Notes under the pieces: model-generated
The model's input: the letters and a program-made list of their open reading frames with translations, nothing else
What the model was told of the DNA's origin: nothing
The model's database searches: none
From: Chamaecyparis obtusa
Lineage: Eukaryota; Streptophyta; Pinopsida; Cupressales; Cupressaceae
Direction: 5' to 3'
DNA length: 64,000 nucleotides
Assembly (NCBI GenBank): GCA_027943335.1
Contig: BSBK01001304.1
Span: forward strand, 124,001 to 188,000
In this document: positions 25,484 to 36,430 of the stretch, piece after piece
Position numbering within the stretch: the stretch's first letter is position 1
Layout of the letters: each line of letters starts with the position of its first letter
Translations under genes and position numbers: made by a program

Positions 25484-25600
25484 TGTTAGGAATAGTCCCA
25501 AGAGATAACTGAGAGGCGGGGGGCGGGGGTGAATTAATTATCTACAAGTTTGAATTCTTTATCCACTTGAGTATACTTAAAAATAAAGCATAAACACTGT
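25484..25600 (-). repeat. Copia-B 5' LTR, truncated to its inner end
   Basis: The plus strand begins TGTTAGGAATAGTCCCAAG and aligns with 19639-19755 up to aagcataaacac, then breaks off into unrelated sequence. Only the part next to the primer-binding site survives. Confidence 0.88.
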
Positions 25601-26394
25601 TACCTCCATTTTTTGCTAACTCCCAGTTTTAGTTTTGGACAATAGAAGTCTTGAGGTTGAACTTGAACTTGAACCAATTTTCTTCACAAGTTCAAGTTCA
25701 AGTTCACAGTCCTAAATCTTAGTGCATCTAAGTATTGTAGTGTCCAAGTCTATTTATCCCTCAAAAGGTCTATCATTCTCAAAGATGAACCTGAACTTGA
25801 ACCTAGTCCTGAACCTCAAGTTAGTTCAACTTCAAGTTCAAGTTTGTAATATTGCAATTTTCACTTGGAGATTTTGGTGGCATTATCTTTACTTCCAAAA
25901 GAAGGTTTCTATTTTGAGCACTCTGAGTATTTATTGACTTTTGGAAAGTTTCATACATAAACTCTTTCATTCAACGAGATGGCTCAAGCATGTGAAGATT
26001 GGAATTGACAGTTGATGACGTGATGTAGAGGGAGTCATTAATATGCAAATATGGTGATAAGGGATTTTTCTTAGGAATTGAGATATTCATGCCACATTAG
26101 CTAGTGGATTAATTAAGGGTGGTTGGACATGTCAAATCAATCATTCCTCCATTAAAACATTTATTATAGGCATGCTTCAGAGATTTATTAAGAATTTGAA
26201 AGCATTTGTGAATAAATAATGAATGATTAAGCTTTTTTGTTAGTTTTTGTCTCGAGAAAAGGAAGAGCAATAGAATTGATGGTGAAGAATTTGCAAAAGG
26301 CTGGTGCATAGTATTTTGGTGAGTTATCTTTCCCCTTTGCAGTTTCAGTTTCAAAAGCTTTTTCTATTGTAAGTTTTTTCTTCATTTCGGTAAA
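25601..26394. other. Non-coding interval with GAACTT-type repeats
   Basis: About 800 bases without a convincing gene. It starts TGTTACCTCC, possibly an element edge, and holds short GAACTT/AAGTTC repeats in both orientations. It ends at the ATG of the next ORF remnant. Confidence 0.5.
25658..25706. repeat. Inverted repeat of GAACTT units (potential hairpin)
   Basis: The left arm 25658-25674 (tgaacttgaacttgaac) is the exact reverse complement of the right arm 25690-25706 (gttcaagttcaagttca), with a 15-base loop. A weaker pair built from the same hexamer lies at about 25786-25850. Confidence 0.9.
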
Positions 26395-27160
26395 ATGTCA
26401 TTATTTCACCCCAAGCTTCTGAAAGAAGAAAATAGAACCCACATGCTATTTTCCTTGCCAGATATAGGAGATACCTTCTTGTTAAATGTTAATTTAGAGG
26501 AGCTCTTTGTTAGAGTCTGAAACACTTCCAAGGGTTCTTTTTTCTAGAAAATTAGCAGGAAGTGAACTCTTAGAAGTCGATACTTTCCCTCCAGTCCTCA
26601 TTTTCCCTGAGTTGGTATTGGAATGTGCCAAAAAATATGATGCAAAGAATAGATATATTAAGGATGCATCAGGTGAAATCTTGGCCAGAATTAGTAGAGA
26701 TACAATAATGGTGGCTCTGCAAATTCTAGAGAAGGAACCATATGAACCATGGATGTTTGTAGAAGTAGATCAGGTGTATGAGGTGGGGAAGAAAAAATAT
26801 AATTCTTCTATAGCTCAGGTATGGCTTGCAAAACCAAAGAAAGGAGGGTCTAGACTGCCAAAGCCTATAACAATTCAGCACTTTGGTAAAGACACAGCTG
26901 ATATGGTACTCCTTCTAAATAGGGTAAAAGGGAATCCTCATGCATTTCATTAGGAAAACTGGATGTTTTATTTTATTCAAAAGATTATAGAGGGAGATAA
27001 ATTTATTGATTGGGCTGACCTAATAGAGGAGAAGATCCATGGAGAACTCTTAAATGTCAATAATTTGTCTGCATTTTATATGTCCTCTTACCTGATTTAT
27101 GTCTTAGCATATTGCCGAGCTTCGAAAGGTTTACCTCATTGTTACATCCATATTTAATTA
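26395..27160 (+). pseudogene. Eroded ORF of unknown repetitive protein family (copy 2)
   Basis: ATG 26395 opens MSLFHPKLLKEENRTHMLFS, then one frameshift near 26505 leads into the longest open part (26507-26953, 148 residues). After one TAG at 26951 the same frame runs on to 27160. Segments include FPELVLECAKKYDAKNRYI, ISRDTIMVALQILEKEPYEP, WMFYFIQKIIEGDKFIDWAD and FYMSSYLIYVLAYCR. No catalytic motif is recognised. With only one shift and one stop over about 250 codons it is much better preserved than neighbouring elements. I believe it belongs to a repetitive protein family of gymnosperm-type genomes, but that rests on general impression, not a search. Confidence 0.5.
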
Positions 27161-27621
27161 TGTCTTGATCTTGGTATATTGTTTTCTTGATCAGGGTGAA
27201 TTGTTTGCATAGGTGGTTGTGCAATTTCATATTACTATGTCATTTCCTATTTTACTCAATAATCAATGCATTATTCATTTAGTAAATTATTGGTGCTCAG
27301 TTTATATGAATGCTCGATGATCACTAGCTTGGTACTCCATAAATATCTATTGCTCGGTGAGTGTACTTGGTCAAAGCCTTGTTCAATTAACTTAGAGATC
27401 TGCCTTGTCTTTTCTTAGTGTGTAAGCTTTATATGGTTGATTGACTATCCTATTTGTCTCCTTTACTGGCTAAATAAGTGATTAATAGTAATAAAAATCC
27501 TTTAATGCTCAAATAGGAGTAACAATATCTTAATGCAATTATGTTTCCAATCTCTTGTGGTAGTTATCTTGGTCTTTGATTTGACCTTGGGGGTCTTTTA
27601 GAGTCATCTAAAGATTTAACA
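27161..27621 (+). repeat. Possible Copia-C 5' LTR (end region)
   Basis: Only the last 50 or so bases (atcttggtctttgatttgacc to atttaaca) align with the end of the LTR at 37313-37754. They lie directly before a primer-binding site. Farther left no similarity to that LTR is visible, so either the 5' LTR is truncated and replaced or it belongs to another family. Confidence 0.4.
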
Positions 27622-27633
27622 TGGTATCAAAGC
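27622..27633 (+). other. Primer-binding site, probably of Copia-C
   Basis: TGGTATCAAAGC follows the LTR end AACA. It is the tRNA-Met type with one substitution. Leader sequence with A/T runs follows. Confidence 0.75.
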
Positions 27634-28969
27634 TCTCAAGGTGTGAAGAGTTCTTCTCAAGAAGCACAATTTTAGATTAATTTGATTGGGCATGCATAGT
27701 TTTGAAATTCAGACATCATCATTACATTCAGGAGGTTGTTTCAGTAAAAAAAAAAATAGAAATTTCCCTATATTTGAAAAAACTTAAAATCGTGGAATTT
27801 TTTTTTGCAGTTTGATTCGTAAGACCTAATCTGGCCCTCTTCATTATGATTTTATTAAAATTATAAATTTTTACATTTTTATATATTTCCATAGTTTTCA
27901 TTCTTATATTTTTTCTTCTAAAAATGTTGGGTTTCATAATCCCTATTTATATCTAGTTTTTGTTAAAATAATCTTTAAGATCTAATTCCATCAGAATATT
28001 CAATGAACAAGTCAGTGAGAGAATATTCACTAAACTAGGAATACATCTTTTAGTTGGTGATCCATAGGGACTCCATGCAATAGAAGCCTAACAAGCTTCT
28101 TTGTTTTGTATGTCGGGCCATTTTAATATAAAGTAGATGTTACCATTCATAGTCCCAATGTGGCATTGAAACTCCTGACACCCCAAGGGGAACTCCAAAG
28201 TGGTGACTCTTTATCTCGCCCCTGCCACCTACACCTACACATCCATTGATGGATCTTGACACCTACACACACTACCTAATTTTGGCACTATGTCAACCAC
28301 CATTTATATCATGTAGTGAGATTGGTCTCCACCAATCATCACAGGACATGTCACCATCACCACCTCATTTACCTAGTGAACCCACCATATAGACATGTCA
28401 GTGCCATGTCAGGAGAGTAGAAGTGCCACATAAGTCATCATATGAACTGCCATGTCACTACCTCATGCGTGCCCAGCTAGCTAGATCATCATTTTTTACC
28501 ATCCATCAACTTTCACTATCTTAAGATTGACTCCCATTTGGACATCAAATAGGGAAGATTGGTTGTTTTATAGAAACAATCAAATGGCCATCAAATTTAA
28601 TCAAGCATTTTTCTTACACCATCACTGGTTTTAGTTTTCCTCCCTTCACCATTTCATTTTTTGGTTTTCTAGCCTCACTTGAAACCCCTAATCTTGCTCA
28701 ATTTTGATCCTTTTTTTTGGCAATTTTTTTTTATCTAGGGTAGAGTTTTCCAAATTTTGTCATGGTGGGATTATTCTTTCAGTTTTGTGGCCAATTTAAT
28801 CAAAAATTGCAGATTTTAATGATTGTTCCTATCTATTCATCATTTTACAACTTTGAGGACTTCATTTGGGCACATACAGTAACATTTCAGGGAAAATTTT
28901 TCTAAAGCTATGGTTCTTTGTCTAATTTTTGGATCTTCAATCAGATTTCAATGATTTTGGGTGGAAATA
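27634..28969 (+). other. Copia-C leader (5' untranslated region), left part
   Basis: About 1.3 kb with no open frame of interest. It is cut at 28969 by the gag-only element. Its continuation is 33699-33828, since the TSD AAATA flanks that insertion on both sides. Confidence 0.55.
28965..28969. repeat. Target-site duplication of gag-only element (left)
   Basis: AAATA here is repeated exactly at 33694-33698. Confidence 0.88.
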
Positions 28970-29895
28970 TGACATAGTCAAGGATGGTGGATCCAATGAA
29001 GGATAGTCCAACCTTGTAGCCAACTAACAACACAATGGAAATATACAACAAGATATCCTCAATATCAAATTTTCATTATAATGACTGACTGTAAGGCCTT
29101 CTAGGTTAGGGGCAATTACAAACAAAAATAATTGTACAAGATCAACAAAGATCCAATCCAACTCTAGCTAGTCCAGTTCTAAAACAAATTAGCAATAGAT
29201 GGAAACCCTAAGGAAGATTTTAATTTGCACTCGCAAGCCACCAAAGAATCTCCTTGTCTCCAAGCATGTAAACCACTAGCTCTGCTATGACAACTATCAG
29301 AACTCAATCTGATCTTCTAGATCTCATAAGATCTAAGATATTTTCAACAAATTCACTAATCTGGTTCTCCCAAAAATTGTTCTCTTAGATCTTCCAATCT
29401 ACCCCCTAACAACTACCCAAATACTCCTTTAAATACTAAACTTCAACCACAAGTTGTCTGGAAGAAACAATTAACTCCTACAAAATTAATTTTAAATGCA
29501 ATACAAGTCATCTCTCAAATAGCCTTACAATTATTAAATTCAACATGTCGGCCTCTGAATCCATATAAGAGAATCCAACAAAACTACCAACAATAAATGT
29601 ACCAAGTTAGCTAGCCAAATTACCAAGAACTCCAGTCGGTAAACTAGCACTACCGATTGCTAGAGAAACAACTGAGCACTAGTGAAACAACTGACCAAGC
29701 CAGACCATGCCAAGAAATACAGGCATCACGAAGCACTAGTTCTACCAAGCACCAAAAGATTCACCAAGTTTCTTTAGCGCCTGAGCCTCCTTCAATAACT
29801 GAAACCATCGATTAAAGCTTAAACTGACTACCACAAAACTAAAAAAATACACCTCCATGCAGATTTACTAAGTACCCTAGAATGCCCCTACATTA
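28970..29895 (-). repeat. 3' LTR of gag-only element
   Basis: It aligns along its length with 32779-33693 (agtcaaggatggtggatcc, ccctagaatgcccct). The first bases read TGACATAGTC against TGATGTAGTC in the other copy, and the end reads CATTA against CATCA. 926 bases. Confidence 0.9.
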
Positions 29896-30030
29896 GAAAC
29901 CCTAGGTTCGAAAAGATATTCATATGTGAGAAGAACATCTTCCAAGATTCAACACATAAAAGTCAAACTAGTTCTTCACATTCAAGTCCTCCACCTTTTC
30001 GGCTTGCATACTCTTCCACTTATTCTTCCT

Positions 30031-31560
30031 CTATCTTTTCAAGTCTTTTCTCAAAAACACCCAGGTCCATTCTTTATATTGATCATCCATACCTTCAAGA
30101 TCTACCAACTCAACTTGGCTACCAATACTATGGCTTCTCCTACCGAGCATTGTATCTAGAAAAGGCATAAGGGAAAACTTCATGTCATCCTCCTCAATAG
30201 TCAAAACATTCTTCACACAATCATACATAGCTCAGCAATAATATTACCATGGTCTACCAAGCAATATATGACAACTATTCATCTCTACAATATCACATAA
30301 CACAAGATCCTTATACTGGCCAATCTTAACATTAACAAAGCATTATTCTCTTATTTCTAGAGCATTATCATCTTGCAACCATCCAATCTGATAAGGATAA
30401 GGATTTTTCATTCTATTCAAACCAAGTTCCCTAACCACGTCCTTAGAAACAAGGTTATCAGTGCTACCATTGTCAACAATAACATCACAAATTTTACCTC
30501 CAGACTTGTACCAAGTCCTGAACAAGGTACTCCTCTGAAAAGGTTCCTCCTTTGTATTGAGCAATGTTCACCGAACCAACAAGTTCTCAGATTTAGGTTC
30601 ATTCTCAACATATTCATTCACCACAGCAGTTTATCAGTCACCAAGCTTTTTCTGTGTACACTCAAAAGAACAGTGTCCTTCCTCACCATAGTTGTAGCAG
30701 TTACCCTTAAAGATAACTCTACCCGTCTTCTTCTTTGTTTCCATAGGTTTCAGTTCATCTTTTGCAGTCGGTATATCCTTCACCGAGTGATCAATATTTT
30801 CCTTCCCTTAGGGATTACTATGTTTTTTCCTACTCAACTTATCTTCTACCTTCAGAGCATACTAATAAGCATCTTTAATAGAATCAATCTTCACCATACC
30901 TAGCTTATTCTAAATATTGAATCTTAAACCATTCAACTATCAAACTACCTTTTCCTTACCAATTTCTATGTGTCCAGATCGAATAGTAAGTTTCTAGAAC
31001 TCCTTAGTATAATCTTTAATAGAAAAATCCTTCTGCTTTAGATTCTGCAACTTCTTAAACAAGTCAAGCTCATAGTCAGTGCCAATCTCACCTTTCACCT
31101 TAGTCCGTGCCAATCTCACCCGAAGAGGATCTTAAATTTATTCAAGCTCAAAGAAATATTCTAATTCAACAATCTAGTCAATCAAATTCTCAGGTTTCAA
31201 ACCAGAGAAAGTAGAAACTTCCATTCAGTAACAATTACTTAACCGAGCTCCAGATCTATGTAACTGACCAATTTTTTATTCACTAGATCTATCTCTCCAA
31301 TCATCACCACTAGATCTAGCAGCTTCAAAGTCTTCGACAACTTCCTCATAACCATCCTTAGTACCAACATTTTAAGTTACACCATTCATAGCTTTCATGA
31401 TCTTAGTGACCATATCATTCTTCTTCAACTCCATCTCAGATTTGAAATCAGATTTCATGTTCTCTATAATCCTAGATTCCACAGTATCAAAAAAATACAC
31501 AATCACTGTATGGTCCAATCTTCTCAGAGGCATCCTTAAAGATAAGAAAACCCACTGCAA
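30031..31560 (-). pseudogene. gag-protease frame of gag-only element
   Basis: Read right to left: a frame from ATG 31560 (MQWVFLSLRMPLRRLD), SGLKPENLID, a Retrotrans_gag segment with LQNLKQKDFSIKDYTKEF near 31030 and DAYxYALKVEDKL near 30850, then a CCHC knuckle CYNYGEEGHCSFEC near 30697-30656 whose second Cys is Tyr. The protease has CDVIVDNGSTDNLVS near 30490-30450 and CHILLGRPW near 30260. The DSG active-site triplet is DNG. A further open piece (30228-30031) has no known motif. Stops and shifts make it inactive now. The protein ends about 130 bases before the LTR, leaving no room for pol. Confidence 0.78.
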
Positions 31561-31628
31561 AAAAACCTACATCAACCACCTTGTGACAACCTCCTAGTTG
31601 TATGCAAGTCAAATCGTAACCTATCAGG

Positions 31629-32616
31629 GTGACCCCATAATAGTGGGTTACAATTTCTTAGACATGTTGATTTTTGCTAAAATAACACATTTTTTATAAA
31701 ATATAATTATTTAAGACTTGAGAGGTTCCATTTGAAGGAATTAATTACAATCATTAGCTCAAAGCCTCTTAGATAAAAAAAACATTTCTATAACATCTAT
31801 ACTCCTTATTCATACATGCAATGGAGTCTCCTTCACACCTATTAAAATGCTGACAAAAAATCACTTTCACTTTATCTTTTAGGATATCAAATGAATCAAT
31901 TTGAAAAACCTATCTATGTAGTAAGATACTAGTAAGAAAAATATTTCCAATTATTATAATGTTAATATATATTAAGTTTATTACAACTTTGTATTTTTAG
32001 TTTTACTAAACATAGATATTTCACCATATGTCTACCTCTATGTTTGATGCTGATGGAAAAATAGTAAATGAGAGAAAAAAAATTCAAAAAAATATCTATG
32101 CCCTGGGTATTTAAGTTCTCTTTCTATAAAAAAAAAAAAAATTATATTGGACAAATACACGACAAGTTATAAGTTATGTACTCAAGGTATGTCAAAATTA
32201 TGGTTTAGTCAACTTCAACTATTAATAAAATATGAAATAATAATGATAATATAATAAACCAATTGCATTCCCTCCATATGGATGTTACAAAACTAATCTT
32301 GAAAGAACCACATCGATATCTATTTTAGAAAAAAAGTTATGCTCTATGAAAACAATGTAAGTCTTTGAAAATGATGTTTTCAACAACATACCAATTTTTG
32401 TGGGAGAAATAGAAAACCATTCAAATCAAGTGAAAAATAAAAATAAAAAATATATTTAGAATCTAGACAGAAAATCCTAAAACACTCTAATTTACTTCAT
32501 CTTCTGATTTCAAACAGTTTAACGACAATGTGCATCTAAATCTGAATGTTTTTTTCAAAATATAGAGTTCTGTGTCTGTTCAAGAAAAAAAGTGTAACCC
32601 ACTATTGTGGGTTCAC
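31629..32616. mobile_element. Candidate TIR DNA element (MITE-like), 988 bp
   Basis: The ends GTGACCCCATAATAGTGGG (31629) and the reverse complement of the right end GTGAACCCACAATAGTGGG (32616) match at 22 of 24 positions as terminal inverted repeats. The interior is A/T-rich and non-coding. A convincing target duplication was not found: the flanks tatcagg and tcatcacc share only ATCA. It lies in the leader of the gag-only element, between its primer site and gag. Confidence 0.55.
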
Positions 32617-32764
32617 TCATCACCTCACACAAACAACTAGGCCATGATTTCACAAGTTCAGTGCCATGGATCTGTAATTCAAATCATACGATCTCTTCGC
32701 CTACCAGATCAACATCGCAAGATTAGCCTTGCTAGGCCAACCTTCACTCAACAAGATCAACTCA

Positions 32765-32776
32765 GCTCTGATACCA
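32765..32776 (-). other. Primer-binding site of gag-only element
   Basis: The minus strand reads GGTGGTATCAGAGC right after the LTR end. The core TGGTATCAGAGC is unmutated. Confidence 0.92.
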
Positions 32777-32778
32777 CC

Positions 32779-33693
32779 TGATGTAGTCAAGGATGGTGGA
32801 TCCAATGAAGGACAGTCTAACCTTGTAGCCAACTAACAATACACAACAAGATATGCTCAATATCAGATTTTCATTAACATGCTCGACTGTAAGGCCTTTT
32901 GGGTTAGGTCCAATTACAAACAGAAATACTTCTACAAGATCAACAAAGATCCAATCCAACTATAGTTAGTCTAGTTCTAAAAAAATTTAGCAACCGATGG
33001 AAACCCTAAGGCAGATCTGAACTTGTGCTCGCAGGCTACCAAGAAATATCCTTGTCTCTAAGCATGAAAACCACTAGCTCTACTATGGCAACTATCAGAA
33101 CTCAATCTGATTTGCTGGATCTTGCAAGATCCAAGATATTTTCCACAACTTCACTAATATGGTTCTCCCAAAAATTGTTCTCTTAGATCTTGCAATCTGC
33201 CCCCTAACAACTACCCAAACACTCCTTTAATTAATAATCTTCAGCCACAAGCCGGTTGGAAGAAGCAATTAACTCCTACAAAATAAATATTAAATGAAAT
33301 ACAAGTCGACTCTCAAATAGCCTTACAATTATTAAATTCAGCATGTTGGCCTCCAGATCTATATAGGAGAATCCAACAAAACTACCAACAATAAATGCAC
33401 CAAGTCGGCTAACAAAATCACCAAGAACTCTAGTTGGTAAATGAACACTACTGAGCGCTAGAGAAACAACTGAGCACCAGTGAAACAACCCACCAAGCTA
33501 GACCACACTGAGAAACATAGGCATCACTAAGCACCAGTTCCACCAAGCACTAAAAGCTTCATCGAGTTCCTTCAGCGATTGAGCCTCCTTCAATAACTGA
33601 GACTACCGGTTAAAGCTACAATCGATTACCATAGAACCAAAAAAGCACACCTCCATCCAGATCCACCAAGTACCCTAGAATGCCCCTGCATCA
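32779..33693 (-). repeat. 5' LTR of gag-only element
   Basis: On its own strand it starts TGATGCAGGGGCATTC and ends GACTACATCA, 915 bases. It pairs with 28970-29895. Confidence 0.92.
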
Positions 33694-33698
33694 AAATA
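33694..33698. repeat. Target-site duplication of gag-only element (right)
   Basis: AAATA matches 28965-28969 exactly. Confidence 0.88.
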
Positions 33699-33828
33699 TC
33701 ACTTTCATAAATAGGCCATTTTGGTCCTATATTTGCACCTAGTTAATCCTTGGATTTCAATTTTTAAATTTGCATTAGTAGTTTGAAGGAGTTATCAGTA
33801 GATTTTGGTTTTTATTTGGTTGCATTAT

Positions 33829-34632
33829 GGACTTTTCAAAGGTCAAAATCTTCACTCCATCTAACTACCATGAATGGAAATAATCTTTATCTAATCACTT
33901 GTTAAGTATTGGATTACTTAGAATGACTCTTGGGCAAGATCAAGAACTCTCTAAAGGTGTTGCAAAAAAGATAAAATCATTTTATCTAAGAGATAAAGCA
34001 CTTGGATCTCTTAGGTCATTCATCTCTCATGATTTTCTATTTCATATTGCATCTTGTACACACCATCATGATGCTTGGATAATATTGGACAGACTCTTTG
34101 GTAAACATGATAGAATGAGAAAATTAATATTAGAGAATGTGATCATATTACTCAGTCCTAGTGATTTTCACAATATTCAAGACTTTTTCTCTATGTTCAA
34201 TCCTATTAGATTTCAGATTTCTACTTGTGGCATTACTAAAGCAGATGAACGATTGATATTTTCTATTCTTTCCAAGCTAAGTTCTAAATAATCAATCTTT
34301 GGTTCTACCTTCTATGCTACTATGGATGATACTTTTAGTGCATACAAATTGCCTTTTCTTAATGAATATATAGCTCAACTCACTAGAGAACAAGAAAATT
34401 TAGCACACATGGGTCAGTTGAATCCTTCAACACATCATTCATTCCTTACAAATGAATTGACTATAAAGGGTTCTAATGGAAAAGGAGAGAAGAAACATAC
34501 AGATCATACGTCTCATGAAAAAAGTAATAAATCTCCCTCACAAATACTTCTAAATAAAAGTCCTCTTCAATAGAGGAATCATCTAGAAAAAGGAGGGGAA
34601 AATGTGCATATTGTAAAAATCTAGGACATAAT
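33829..34632 (+). pseudogene. Copia-C gag, part before the solo LTR
   Basis: ATG 33829 opens MDFSKVKIFTPSNYHEWK, a usual Copia gag start, then a stop and an open stretch (33899-34291, 130 residues) with KALGSLRSFISHDFLFHI and DAWIILDRLFGKHDRM, as in the UBN2 gag family. A second piece (34322-34573) has LPFLNEYIAQLTREQENL. After a frame change the last codons read KCAYCKNLGHN, the first half of a CCHC zinc knuckle, cut by the LTR insertion. Confidence 0.82.
34628..34632. repeat. Target-site duplication of solo LTR (left)
   Basis: ATAAT, repeated exactly at 35878-35882. Confidence 0.9.
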
Positions 34633-35877
34633 TGTGTGTGTGAAAATTGTACCTGATCTGGAGACACAACACTCAGTAAAACATTAGAGGTTAGTGATAA
34701 TCAAAATCATGCAAAATTGAAATCTAATTTAACCAAGTGATTTACTGCCTTAGATAATAGGTGCAAGATTGATGTTCTCAGATTGTAATCGAGATTAGTG
34801 ACCTAGACGACACCTAAATGAAGGATTTGAATGCAATTGATCTAGATATGAGAGTGAATGCAATTAAGCTATTTTTTTTTTTATATTTTCTATGCAATAT
34901 GAATGATTAATCTAATATGAAATCTATGCTAGATGAAATTGATATGCTATGAATGCTATTGAAAATTGATATGCAATGCTAATCTAACAATGATATGCAA
35001 TATGAATGCAAAAATAAGATTGATCTCACAAAGATGTCGATTCGCAAGAGCTTTGATTCTTCAATTCCAATTCTCCAGCGTGATTGTGGAAAAATATGAG
35101 ATGCTTTGGATGCAAATTTGAGAGATGATTGAGAGATGAGCTAAAGCCTTGTTTTTATAGAAATCCAGGGCTTTGGAGGTGTATGAGAAAAATCCATAAA
35201 TCACTCAAATAACTCAGGTTGATTTTTGAGTTATTTTTAAATAAAGGATAATTAACTCACAAAAACATGCAAAAGCTAAGTTTTAACTCAAAATAGAGTT
35301 TAGCTTTAATTGATAATTGATAGTTGTCTGCTTTTATGATTGTGCATGTTTTATTTATGAATTAATTTAATAATAAAGTGATTTATTTCCAACTTAACTG
35401 CTTTTAAAAATAAAACAATTGATTTATGGGTTAATCAATTATTTAATCAAACTTTTATTAAAAACTATATTATTAAATAATGACAACTTGCTTTAATTAA
35501 TTAAATAAGAATTTAATCAATTATTCATATGATATTAGATTTATTGTCAAAATTAAATAATATAATTAATAATAGATAGAATTAAATTTAATTACATAAT
35601 TAAATGGCAAATATTAAATCTAATTAATTAAATATGAAAATATTCAATTAATCAAACTTTAGGATAAATGTGATTTATTGCCAAATAATTATAAAATTAA
35701 AGATAATTATGATGATTAGGAATATTACTAAGAATATTCTCTGATGCAAAATTTAAGATAATCAATTAGATTTGATGATGTTCAGATGTGCCTTAGGTTA
35801 GGACTTCGATGTCGATTTTGTTCGATTTGTCGATGTAGGAGGTTAATGAACTTATAGCCCATTTTTGGGGTATTACA
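34633..35877 (-). mobile_element. Solo Tat-type LTR
   Basis: 1245 bases, TGTGTGTGTGAAAATTG to GGGGTATTACA on the plus strand (TGTAATACCCC start on the minus strand). It aligns with 12714-13912. It is flanked by the 5-bp duplication ATAAT and has no internal region, so it is the product of LTR-LTR recombination. It lies inside the zinc-knuckle codons of Copia-C gag, and removing it with one ATAAT restores the frame. Confidence 0.94.
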
Positions 35878-35882
35878 ATAAT
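35878..35882. repeat. Target-site duplication of solo LTR (right)
   Basis: ATAAT, identical to 34628-34632. Confidence 0.9.
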
Positions 35883-36430
35883 GAGCATAAATATTTTTAC
35901 AAGAAGATTGATGAGCTCACTCACATTATTCAAATAAAAAATATTAACTTTCCCTCATCAATGTATACTCATTCTTATAAACATTTGGAAGCTTCTAGAT
36001 CTCCATCATCATCCAAGGATAAAGTTAAAGGACAAGCACTTTTGACTTCCACACATCCCAAGCAAGGTAAATGGCTTCTTGATTAAAGTGCATCAAATCA
36101 TATTGCATCCTCTATGGATATGTTTTCTTTTATTGAGCCTTGTAATTCTCCTAATATATTGATGGGTAATAACACATAGATCAGGGTTTCTAGGAAAGGT
36201 TCTATTCCTATGGGAGAGGGACATTTAATGATGCTCTTTGTTTACCATCCTTGAACACTAATCTCCTATATATTTACTAAAGTTCCCATGGCGCACAAGG
36301 TAAATTTTTTGAGCTCACTATTGATTATGTCTACATTAGGGATATGGAGACTAGAGATGTCATAGTTATGGGATTTGTTGATCATACATCATGCTTGTAT
36401 TATTTTTCATAATTTTTTTATGATGATGAT
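35883..36430 (+). pseudogene. Copia-C gag end, protease and pre-integrase remnant
   Basis: After the solo LTR the frame resumes and runs to a Lys/Ser-rich stretch (SRSPSSSKDKVKGQA). At 36072 a Copia protease motif reads WLLD, stop, SASNHIASSM: the catalytic Asp is kept but the next codon is TAA and Gly is replaced by Ser. Near 36340-36410 ETRDVIVMGFVDHTSCLYYF resembles the segment before the integrase zinc region. No integrase core follows. Confidence 0.68.

Larger units (their letters stand above)
19639..25600 (-). mobile_element. Copia-B: minus-strand Copia LTR retrotransposon
   Basis: In element orientation (right to left): a truncated 5' LTR (25600-25484), primer site, gag, protease, integrase, RT, RNase H, polypurine tract and a full 3' LTR (20945-19639). 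The reading frames have far fewer stops than Copia-A, so it is the younger of the two. It inserted into the LTR remnant at 19357-19638. Loss of the outer 5' LTR removed one target duplication. Proteins resemble Copia-A along RT and RNase H, so the two are related but distinct families. Confidence 0.93.
28970..33693 (-). mobile_element. Gag-protease-only LTR element (TR-GAG-like), minus strand
   Basis: Two LTRs (28970-29895 and 32779-33693) with inverted ends TGATG/CATCA are flanked by the perfect 5-bp duplication AAATA. The inner region encodes gag, a zinc knuckle and the start of an aspartic protease, then stops short at the left LTR. RT, RNase H and integrase are absent. Gag-only LTR elements (TR-GAGs) are known in plants. 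The gag and LTR ends resemble chromoviruses, which would be the likely source of enzymes in trans. A candidate DNA element lies in its leader. Confidence 0.85.

Noticed and set aside
30373..30903. Plus-strand open frame of 176 codons in the gag-only element
   Set aside because: It overlaps the minus-strand protease and zinc-knuckle region, which carries the real motifs.
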